DNA from: Novosphingobium chloroacetimidivorans
Lineage (GTDB): Bacteria > Pseudomonadota > Alphaproteobacteria > Sphingomonadales > Sphingomonadaceae
Direction of reading: 5' to 3'
Length of the DNA stretch: 64,000 nt
Assembly (NCBI RefSeq): GCF_014204535.1
Contig: NZ_JACHLR010000002.1
Span: 1 to 64,000, forward strand
The translations under genes were made by a program, and so were the position numbers. The stretch's first letter is position 1. Each line of letters opens with the position of its first letter. Below, piece by piece: positions 15,506 through 22,446 of the stretch. The notes beneath the pieces are model-generated. The model was not told the DNA's origin and did not search any database. It was given only the letters and a program-made list of their open reading frames with translations.

Positions 15506-16869
15506 TGGGCATCGGAACCTGGGTGGGGTCCACCGTCCGGTGGATCGCCACCGGTGAGAGCGGCAAGCTGAGCGGCGCGCCTGAGGACGAACCGACCCGC
15601 CGCGCGCTCGCGTACGGCGCCGGCATCGATAGCGCCGGTCAGACTGTGAACGAGAAGACCACGCTGGGGCTCCCTGCTGCTTGGGCATGCGTCCGTCTGA
15701 AGTCCGGCGTGGTCGGTTCGATGGGCATGGGCGTGTTCGAGAAGGCAGCCGATGGTAGCCGGAAGGCGCGGTCGGACCATTGGCTTTATGATCTGGTGCA
15801 CGAGGAGCCGAACCGCGATCAGACCGCCGCGGAATTCTGGTCCGGTCAGGTTGCCGCGATGGATCTGTGGGGCAATGCCTACGCCGAGAAGGAGACGCTG
15901 GGCTCGCGTGTCACCGCGTTAACGCCGCTTCCTCCGCACCTGGTGCAGGTCACCCGGAACCGGGCTGGCGAGCGCGTCTATCTGTATGCGGACCGTGGCA
16001 AGACCGAGACGCTGCCGTCGGAGAAGATCTTCCATCTGCGCGGGCTCACGCTAGGCGGCGACGTCGGCCTCTCTGCGATCGAGTACGGCCGGCGCACGCT
16101 CGGCGGTGCGATGGCGGCGAACAAGACGGCGGCAGACACCTTCCGCAGCGGGCTCCAGCTCGCCGGCTTCATGGAGACCGCCGGCACCAAACTATCGCCT
16201 GAACAGCGCGCCGACCTGATCGCCATCTTCGATGCTTTTACCGGCGACGCCATGCGCGGCCGGATCGTGCCGCTCGAGAAGGACTTCAAGTTCGCGCCGC
16301 TCAAAATGAATCCTGCAGAGGTCCAGCTGCTGGAGTCTCGCGCGTGGGACATTGAAGAGATTTGCCGCTGGTTCGACATGCTTCCCATGCTGATCGGGCA
16401 CGCGGCCAAGGGTCAGACCATGTGGGGTAGCGGCATCGAGCAGCTGCTCCTCGGCTGGCAGACACTTAAGCTGAACCCGCTGCTGACGAACATCCAGCAG
16501 GCTGTGAAAAAGCAGCTGCTGCCGATGGCCGAGCGCAAGAGAATCTATCCCGAGATCAACCGCGAAGCCCTGATGGCAGCCGACAGCGCGGCGCGCGCGG
16601 CGCTCTACTCAGCATTTGGCCAGAACGGGGTCATGTCGCGCGAGGAAATGCGCGCGAAGGAGAACATGCCGGAGAAGCCGACCGCCGGCTTCCTTACCGT
16701 TCAGTCCAACCTGGTCGCGCTTGACCAGCTCGGCGCTGTCAACGCGCCGGAGCAGGGCGCACGCGCGGCGCTGATGAACCTGCTGTTCGGCGGCGATGCC
16801 GAGGCGATGATCGACGCACGCGTGAAAGCACTGATGGGCCAAGATGCCGGCCCTCGTCTGGAGGAATGA
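15505..16869 (+). CDS. Portal protein, HK97 family
   Basis: A 454-residue portal subunit that forms the dodecameric DNA channel at one prohead vertex. HK97-portal signatures include PAAWACVRLKSGVVGSM near the N-terminus, HRL-type EKIFHLRGLTLGGDVGLSAIEY, and MWGSGIEQLLLGW before the C-terminal helices. Length and order (terL, portal, protease, capsid) are normal. Confidence 0.95.
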   Translation: MGIGTWVGSTVRWIATGESGKLSGAPEDEPTRRALAYGAGIDSAGQTVNEKTTLGLPAAWACVRLKSGVVGSMGMGVFEKAADGSRKARSDHWLYDLVHEEPNRDQTAAEFWSGQVAAMDLWGNAYAEKETLGSRVTALTPLPPHLVQVTRNRAGERVYLYADRGKTETLPSEKIFHLRGLTLGGDVGLSAIEYGRRTLGGAMAANKTAADTFRSGLQLAGFMETAGTKLSPEQRADLIAIFDAFTGDAMRGRIVPLEKDFKFAPLKMNPAEVQLLESRAWDIEEICRWFDMLPMLIGHAAKGQTMWGSGIEQLLLGWQTLKLNPLLTNIQQAVKKQLLPMAERKRIYPEINREALMAADSAARAALYSAFGQNGVMSREEMRAKENMPEKPTAGFLTVQSNLVALDQLGAVNAPEQGARAALMNLLFGGDAEAMIDARVKALMGQDAGPRLEE

Positions 16870-17573
16870 CGATGCGAGAGTTTCGCGCCTTTGGGCGTAA
16901 GCATAGCGGCGCCCTGAAGGTCCGCGACTTCGACTTCGACGTGAAAGCGGTGGGCGATGATGGCACCTTCAACGGCTACGGCTCGGTATTCGGCACCGTC
17001 GACAGCTATCAGGAGGTGGTCGCCAAGGGCGCCTTTCTTGAAAGTCTCGCTGAACTGGAGGCCAAGGGCCGTCCGGTCCCCGTCCTATGGCAGCATCGCT
17101 CCAGCGAGCCGATCGGCGCCTGGTCCAACCTGAAAGAGGACGACCACGGCCTGTTCGGCGAGGGCAAGATCCTGCTCGACGCTGGCGAGATGGAGCGTCG
17201 CGCACACGCGCACATGAAGGCTCGCACCGTCACCGGTCTCTCGATCGGATATTGGGTGCGCGAGAGCAGCTACGACGAGAAGACTGGCATCCGCACGCTG
17301 ACGAAGCTGGATCTGGTCGAGATCAGCCTGGTAACCTTCCCCGCGAATGACGACGCGCGGGTCGAGGCGGTCAAGTTCAAGCTCGCGCACGGCGAACTGC
17401 CGACCGAGCGTGAGTTCGAGAAGTTCCTTCGGGAGGAAGGCTTCTCCAAGTCGCGTGCGACGTTCCTGTCGGGCGCAATCGAAGACCTGCGTCGGAGGGA
17501 GTCCGAGCGCGACACTACCACGAACCCGAGCCTCAAGGCTCTTTCGGACACCCTGGCCGGCTTCAAACTGTAG
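16866..17573 (+). CDS. Prohead protease, HK97 family
   Basis: A 235-residue S78-type serine protease that removes the capsid delta domain during head maturation. Typical motifs are FNGYGSVFGTVDS, PVLWQHRSSEPIG (His region), and TGLSIGYWVRES (catalytic Ser region), ending the domain with LVEISLVTFPAN. It overlaps the portal gene by 4 bp. Confidence 0.95.
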   Translation: MTMREFRAFGRKHSGALKVRDFDFDVKAVGDDGTFNGYGSVFGTVDSYQEVVAKGAFLESLAELEAKGRPVPVLWQHRSSEPIGAWSNLKEDDHGLFGEGKILLDAGEMERRAHAHMKARTVTGLSIGYWVRESSYDEKTGIRTLTKLDLVEISLVTFPANDDARVEAVKFKLAHGELPTEREFEKFLREEGFSKSRATFLSGAIEDLRRRESERDTTTNPSLKALSDTLAGFKL

Positions 17574-17596
17574 GCGGCCCTACGCGAGTACCCCAC

Positions 17597-18850
17597 ATGA
17601 ACATGATGACCAATCACGCGGCTCTCGCCGCGAGCGCAACCCGTGTGCCCGAGTTCGGCCGCAAGGACGGCAACGGCGGCGGCGACGACAAGACGCTGGA
17701 GCAACTGCAGAAGGAACTGGGCGAGACGCTTGGTTCGGTGAAGCAGTTTGCCGACGAGTTCCGCACCAAGACCGCGGCCGGCGACAAGATCTCGGAGGAC
17801 GCCAAGGAGAAGGCCGACAAGGCGCTTTCTGAACTTGGCGGCCTTCGCGGCGAGATCACCGAGCTTTCGCAGAAGCTGGCGCAGCAGAAGCGCGGTGGCG
17901 GCGATGAAGAGCCGCAGCTGAAGTCGCTGGGTCACGAGATCGTTCATAACGACGAATTCAAGACCTACATGGAAGGCGGTGCCAAGGGCACGATCGGCTT
18001 CTCGGTCAAGGCGGTCACCAGCGCGTCCGGCTCGGCCGGCAACCTTATCGTGCCCGAGCGTCAGTCGGAGATCATCGGCATCCCGCGCATGCAGCTTCGC
18101 GTTCGCGATCTGCTCACTCCGGGGCGCACCAACAGCAACTCGGTCGAGTTCGCCAAGCAGACCGCGCGCACGAACAACGCGGCGCCCGTCGCAGAAACCG
18201 CACTGAAGCCCGAGAGCGATTATACTTGGGCGCTGGTGAATGCTCCGGTGCGCACCATTGCCCACTGGACCCTGATCTCGCGTCAGGCGATGGACGACAT
18301 CCCGCAGATGGAGAGCACGCTGGACGGCGAACTGCGCTTCGGTCTCGACGATGCCGAAGATGCCCAGCTTCTGCTCGGCGATGGCACGGGGCAGAACGTC
18401 AATGGCCTCTATACTCAGGCCACCACCTACTCGGCGCCGATCGCCATTGCGGGCGCAACGCGCATCGATCAGCTGCGCCTCGCGCTGCTTCAGGTCGAAC
18501 TGGCAGACTATGCTCCCGATGGCATGGTGCTGCATTCGGCCGCTTGGGCGGGCATCGAACTGACCAAGGACGCGGCTGGCGGGTACATCTTCGCCAATCC
18601 GCAGGCCATCGCCGGTCCCGTCCTCTGGGGTCGCCCGGTGGTGTCGACCAAGCGCATCGGTTCCGGCAACTTCCTGGTCGGCGCGTTCAAGCTCGCTGCC
18701 CAGATCTTCGACCGCATGGATACCGAGGTGCGGATCTCGGATCAGGACCGCGACAACTTCGTGAAGAACATGCTCACGGTTCGCGCCGAGAAGCGTCTGG
18801 CGCTCGCCGTCCGCCGCCCTGGCGCGCTCGTTCGCGGCGCTCTGCTCTGA
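17597..18850 (+). CDS. Major capsid protein, HK97 fold
   Basis: A 417-residue capsid subunit. The first 110 residues are Gly/Lys/Glu-rich with a coiled coil, matching a protease-removed delta scaffold. The mature HK97-fold part starts near GTIGFSVKAVTSASG and includes IPRMQLRVRDLLTPG and WTLISRQAMDD. Position after the protease is canonical. Confidence 0.96.
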   Translation: MNMMTNHAALAASATRVPEFGRKDGNGGGDDKTLEQLQKELGETLGSVKQFADEFRTKTAAGDKISEDAKEKADKALSELGGLRGEITELSQKLAQQKRGGGDEEPQLKSLGHEIVHNDEFKTYMEGGAKGTIGFSVKAVTSASGSAGNLIVPERQSEIIGIPRMQLRVRDLLTPGRTNSNSVEFAKQTARTNNAAPVAETALKPESDYTWALVNAPVRTIAHWTLISRQAMDDIPQMESTLDGELRFGLDDAEDAQLLLGDGTGQNVNGLYTQATTYSAPIAIAGATRIDQLRLALLQVELADYAPDGMVLHSAAWAGIELTKDAAGGYIFANPQAIAGPVLWGRPVVSTKRIGSGNFLVGAFKLAAQIFDRMDTEVRISDQDRDNFVKNMLTVRAEKRLALAVRRPGALVRGALL

Positions 18851-18906
18851 TCCACCGCCAGAGGGGTGGGCGTTTCACCCACCCCCCATTACTTGGGAGA
18901 CCACCC

Positions 18907-19191
18907 ATGAAGTACGCTTACGTGCTGGTGCACCACATTGGCGACCAAGGCGAAGCCGCCGAGGGCCGCATCCTCCATGTCTCCGACGAACGCTTTCGCG
19001 AACTCGGACCCGACGGCAGCGGTCTGGTACGCGACGCCACCTCCGAAGAGGTGAAGGCTGGCTATCAGCCCGCCTTCGAGAAGGACGGCACCACCGCTCC
19101 CGAGATATTGGCAGAGGGTGGCGAGGGCCAGAAGCAGAAGCCAGCCCCCTCCAACAAGCAGGCTCCCGAGCCGAAGAACAAGGACGCCTGA
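18907..19191 (+). CDS. Small head-region protein
   Basis: A 94-residue protein. The start at 18907 follows GGGAG at 18894-18898. The N-terminal half (YAYVLVHHIGDQGEAAEGRI) is beta-like; the tail from about 65 is Lys/Pro/Glu-rich and disordered. Placed between capsid and connector genes, it may be a decoration or structural accessory protein. Confidence 0.65.
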   Translation: MKYAYVLVHHIGDQGEAAEGRILHVSDERFRELGPDGSGLVRDATSEEVKAGYQPAFEKDGTTAPEILAEGGEGQKQKPAPSNKQAPEPKNKDA

Positions 19192-19193
19192 TC

Positions 19194-19508
19194 ATGGCCC
19201 GTTCCGCTCGGCGTTCTCGCGGCTACGTGTGTGTGCCGCGCTTCACCGTTCAACCGGCGATCACCGGAACCGCCCAGGTAGGGCAGACCTTGACGGGTGT
19301 GAGCGGAACGATTGGCGACGGCACTGTAACCGCTCGTCAGTGGCTACGAAATGGCGCGGCCATCTCGGGCGCCACCGCTGCAACATACGTGGTCCAGGCG
19401 GGAGATGTGGGCGCGGTCCTTACTTACGAAGTGACCGCGGCGAGCACTTTCAACACGGCGAACACCGCTAAGGCGACGTCGGCCGCTACCACTACGGTCA
19501 TCGCCTGA
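19194..19508 (+). CDS. Ig-like domain protein, possible capsid decoration
   Basis: A 104-residue protein with one bacterial Ig-like repeat. Its pattern is QVGQTLTGVSG, QWLRNGAAISGAT, TYVVQAGDVGAVLTYEVTA. Such domains often decorate phage heads or tails and bind cell-surface sugars weakly. It is coupled to the connector gene by overlap. Confidence 0.8.
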   Translation: MARSARRSRGYVCVPRFTVQPAITGTAQVGQTLTGVSGTIGDGTVTARQWLRNGAAISGATAATYVVQAGDVGAVLTYEVTAASTFNTANTAKATSAATTTVIA

Positions 19509-20080
19509 TGCGCGTCCTCGTTGTCGAGCCACCGCAGCCTGTTGTTTCGCTCGACCGAGCGAAGGAGCATCTGCGCGTGCGCCACGACGACGAGGGCGCG
19601 CTCATCGCCGCCTACGTTGCAGCCGCCAGTGGCAGCATAGACGGGCCAGATGGATGGCTCGGGCGAGCACTTGGCGTGCAGACGTTAGAGATCTGGTTGC
19701 CTACGTTCGGCACGTGCGGCTGGATCTCGCTGCCGTATCCGCCGGCCATCGAAGTGCAGGCTGTCGAGTATTTCGATGAAGCCGGCGATCTCGTGACGCT
19801 CGACGCGGAAGCGTACACCTTGCGGTGCGACATGCTTCGGCCAGCATGGCCTCAGTCATTTCCCGCTGCGGCCTGGCGAGGGGCGACGGGAGATGCGCTC
19901 CGCATCGAGTGGACCGCTGGCTATGAGGTCATGCCGGCGCCCATCGAGGCGGCCATCCTACTGATGGTCGGGGATCTCTATGCCCATAGAGAAACAGCGG
20001 TCAGCGGTATGGCGGCGGCAGCGATACCCATGAGCACGACGGTCGAGAACCTCCTTGCACCTTTTCGGGTGTACGCATGA
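19508..20080 (+). CDS. Head-tail connector (gp6-like)
   Basis: A 190-residue adaptor that docks under the portal. The N-terminal region EPPQPVVSLDRAKEHLRV, with an acidic DDEGALIAAYVAAA helix, is typical of gp6-like / phiE125 gp8 proteins. The later RIEWTAGYE and AAILLMVGDLYAHRET segments fit the same family. Confidence 0.9.
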   Translation: MRVLVVEPPQPVVSLDRAKEHLRVRHDDEGALIAAYVAAASGSIDGPDGWLGRALGVQTLEIWLPTFGTCGWISLPYPPAIEVQAVEYFDEAGDLVTLDAEAYTLRCDMLRPAWPQSFPAAAWRGATGDALRIEWTAGYEVMPAPIEAAILLMVGDLYAHRETAVSGMAAAAIPMSTTVENLLAPFRVYA

Positions 20081-20409
20081 GGGGCGCTGGAGCGCGAGAT
20101 CACTCGATCTCGTTCCACCATGTCGTCACTGCCGAGAACAGCATGGGCGAGCCTGTAGACGACGCGTCCTACCCGCTGATCTGCAAGGAGTGGGCGCGGG
20201 TCATTTTTGGTCGAGGAAGCGAGCGTCGCGCCGCGGCGATCGAGGGCTCGGATCAGCCTGCAACCTTCATCGTGTTGGCGAACGCCAAGACACGCTCGAT
20301 CTCGGTAGGCGATGTCATCGTGTTCGACGACGCGCACTGGGATATCCAGAACAAGTCTCCGCTCGACCGGGCTGAGATCGAGTTCACTGCTGTCCGGAGG
20401 GCTGCCTGA
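20077..20409 (+). CDS. Head closure / head-tail joining protein
   Basis: A 110-residue protein following the connector with a 4-bp overlap. Beta-rich, with WARV, IVLANAKTRSISVGD and VFDDAHWDIQNKSPL, as in SPP1 gp16-like stopper proteins (here the usual RYxV motif is altered). Confidence 0.82.
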   Translation: MRGAGARDHSISFHHVVTAENSMGEPVDDASYPLICKEWARVIFGRGSERRAAAIEGSDQPATFIVLANAKTRSISVGDVIVFDDAHWDIQNKSPLDRAEIEFTAVRRAA

Positions 20410-20807
20410 TGCTTGGTATCAAGTTGACGGGCGATCAGGACGCGATGGCCAATCTGCGGAAGATCGCTGCCGCCCTTGGTGACGATCAGATGCGCGAGTT
20501 CGCGATCGAGGCGCTTGAGCCCGTCGCAGAAACCGCTCGGTCGCTGGTGCCTGTTCGGTCCGGTGTCACGAAAGAGGGTATCGTCGTCAGCGGACGACTG
20601 CCGGATGGCGGCGAGGCCGAATTCAACGGCAAGGCGGCCTTCGTCGGCGTGCTGGAGGGCGGGTCCTTCTGGGGCTGGTTCGTGGAGCTCGGTACGGTGA
20701 AAGTCCGCGCAGAGCCGTTTCTTATTCCCGCGGTAGATGCCGAGACCGATCACGTGTTCGACATTCTGGGGCAGCTCGCCGGCAGGGCGATCATGGCGGC
20801 AGTCTGA
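20409..20807 (+). CDS. HK97 gp10-like neck/tail protein
   Basis: A 132-residue protein. The N-terminal helix pair (MANLRKIAAALGDDQMREF), VPVRSGVTKEGI and a C-terminal GWFVELGTVKVRAEPFLIPA are hallmarks of the HK97 gp10 family that joins the tail to the head. Confidence 0.92.
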   Translation: MLGIKLTGDQDAMANLRKIAAALGDDQMREFAIEALEPVAETARSLVPVRSGVTKEGIVVSGRLPDGGEAEFNGKAAFVGVLEGGSFWGWFVELGTVKVRAEPFLIPAVDAETDHVFDILGQLAGRAIMAAV

Positions 20808-20808
20808 C

Positions 20809-21237
20809 ATGGAAGCACAGCTTCTCGCACGCCTCCGCGCTGACCCGGGTGTCGCGGCAGTGGCGGGCACGATCGCGACCGGCACCGCCGGTCGACCCGC
20901 AATCGACTGGATAGAGCGCAAGTCAGATGCCAAGTCGGGCTTCCCGGCTGGCACCCTTCAGTCTGTTTCATCGGGCCGCCTGTACGATCAGGATGGGCCT
21001 TCCGGCCTGCAGCAGAAGCGGATCCGCTTCGAGAGCTACGGGCTCAGCTACGAGCAGGCACGCAAATTAGCGGATGCCGCGATCAAGGCGCTGGAGCCTG
21101 CGCAGGACGTAGATGGCATTCGCTTCCACCGATCGAAAGTCGCTTTCGATCGGGACTTCCCACCTGAGGACCTTGGCGGCGGGCTCAAGGTGTTTCGAAC
21201 CCTCATCGACTTCATGATCCCCGCAACCCCCGCATAG
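20809..21237 (+). CDS. Tail completion protein (DUF3168-like)
   Basis: A 142-residue protein. ATG 20809 is chosen because it directly follows the previous stop. It shows the DUF3168 layout: an N-terminal RLRADPGVAAVAG helix, a central QQKRIRFESYGLSYEQARKLA and a terminal beta strand. It would cap the tail tube. Confidence 0.82.
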   Translation: MEAQLLARLRADPGVAAVAGTIATGTAGRPAIDWIERKSDAKSGFPAGTLQSVSSGRLYDQDGPSGLQQKRIRFESYGLSYEQARKLADAAIKALEPAQDVDGIRFHRSKVAFDRDFPPEDLGGGLKVFRTLIDFMIPATPA

Positions 21238-21247
21238 GAGACTTACA

Positions 21248-21703
21248 ATGGCCGAAGGCGAAGGCGTCCTTGGTGACGGCGCAGAACTGTGGCTGACGAA
21301 TGGGTCCGGCACCCTGACCAAGGTCAAAGGCCTGCTCAACGTCAACCGTCCGAACATCTCGATCGCGAAAGTCGAGACGACCGACCACGACAGCAATAAG
21401 ACCAAGACCTATATCCCAGGTCACGGCGACGTCGGCGAACTGGCCGCCACGCTGAAGTACGAGCCGGGCAGCCCAACCGACCTGCTCATCATGGAGCACT
21501 TGGCGAGCCGGGAGAAGCGGGTGTTCAAGATCGTCACTCCCGAAGAGGACGGCACCAAGCAGGAGCATGATGGCACGATGTTCCTCATGACCTACGTGCC
21601 CGACAACGCGCCGCTCGGTGGTGTGCGCAACGCCACCCTGACCGGTCAGCCTGGGCCTATCGATCAGGATGACGTCACCCCGACGCCGACGCCGGCGCCC
21701 TGA
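21248..21703 (+). CDS. Tail tube protein
   Basis: A 151-residue major tail subunit. Features: SISIAKVETTDHDS-like strand and hinge (NISIAKVETTDHDSN), GDVGELAATLKYEPG, and a Thr/Pro-rich C-terminal tail (TPTPTPAP). Position before the chaperone and tape measure genes is canonical for siphophages. Confidence 0.88.
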   Translation: MAEGEGVLGDGAELWLTNGSGTLTKVKGLLNVNRPNISIAKVETTDHDSNKTKTYIPGHGDVGELAATLKYEPGSPTDLLIMEHLASREKRVFKIVTPEEDGTKQEHDGTMFLMTYVPDNAPLGGVRNATLTGQPGPIDQDDVTPTPTPAP

Positions 21704-22182
21704 TGTCGGCCGGCAACCCGCTGCTGGGCACGGCCACCTTTCTCTATCCGGCGGACGGCGGCCAGGAGTACCGGCTCACGCTCAACAACCGCGTGTGGAT
21801 CGAGGCGGAGGACGTTCTTGGCTACTCGATCCTTGACGCTGTGGAAGAGCTTCGCCTGGCACTGAAGACCGGGCGCAATCCGCGCCTGAAGGTCATGTGC
21901 GCCATCGTCTATGGCGGCCTGCGTCAGCATCATGCCGACGTCACCGAGACCGATGTCGTCGACATGTTCATGTCCGGCGAGCCCGACTTCAAGGAAGCCG
22001 TGCTGAAGGCCATGCGCGGTGCGCAGCTGCCAGACACACCGGACGACGCGTCGGGAAACGGGGCAGCCCCGCAGGGGGCGCCGACGTCGAGCTCGGTTGG
22101 AACTGGGAGCGGATCTTCCAGTCCTGGTGTGAAGCCGGCCACGCCTCGCAAGGCTTCTGGGAAGAAACTCCGCGTTCGGTGA
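21703..22182 (+). CDS. Tail assembly chaperone, zero-frame product (G-like)
   Basis: A 159-residue protein that would coat the tape measure protein before tail tube assembly. The folded part is residues 1-110; after the slippery site the zero frame is low-complexity Gly/Ser/Pro. The reading frame carries G-GGA-AAC at 22053-22059, exactly in register for -1 slippage into the downstream frame. Confidence 0.88.
   Translation: MSAGNPLLGTATFLYPADGGQEYRLTLNNRVWIEAEDVLGYSILDAVEELRLALKTGRNPRLKVMCAIVYGGLRQHHADVTETDVVDMFMSGEPDFKEAVLKAMRGAQLPDTPDDASGNGAAPQGAPTSSSVGTGSGSSSPGVKPATPRKASGKKLRVR
22053..22059 (+). other. -1 ribosomal frameshift site GGGAAAC
   Basis: The heptamer fits X-XXY-YYZ with zero-frame codons TCG-GGA-AAC. 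Slippage by one base re-pairs both tRNAs (GGG, AAA) and continues at CGG (22059). Lambda uses the closely related GGGAAAG in its G/GT gene pair. Confidence 0.88.
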
Positions 22183-22421
22183 TCCTCGCCCTGCGCGGCG
22201 CGAAGTCGCGTGCTGAGGGCGAGTTCCGGCGACAGATGACCGCGGCTTGGCTCTGCGGCTTGCTCGGGCAGGTCGATCCACGAGCCTACCCGAAACTAGA
22301 AGAGATCGTCGCCGACGCTGAAAAGCCGAAGGCCGCGCCGATCTCGTCCGATCCTGCCGAAGCCAGCGCCAACCTCAAAGCTTGGGGCGCCTGGCTGAAG
22401 GCGGTCAACCGCCGCGCCTAA
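22059..22421 (+). CDS. Frameshift extension of the tail assembly chaperone (T-like)
   Basis: After -1 slippage this frame adds 120 residues to the first 119 of the upstream product, giving a 239-residue GT-like fusion. The extension is protein-like: GWNWERIFQSWCEAG, RSVILALRGAKSRAEGEF and AAWLCGLLGQ resemble the part that bridges tail tube subunits and the tape measure. It has no good start of its own near its 5' end. It ends 25 bp before the tape measure gene. Confidence 0.85.
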   Translation, partial: RGSPAGGADVELGWNWERIFQSWCEAGHASQGFWEETPRSVILALRGAKSRAEGEFRRQMTAAWLCGLLGQVDPRAYPKLEEIVADAEKPKAAPISSDPAEASANLKAWGAWLKAVNRRA

Positions 22422-22446
22422 CGCGCAAACGAAAGGAGGTGTCGAC

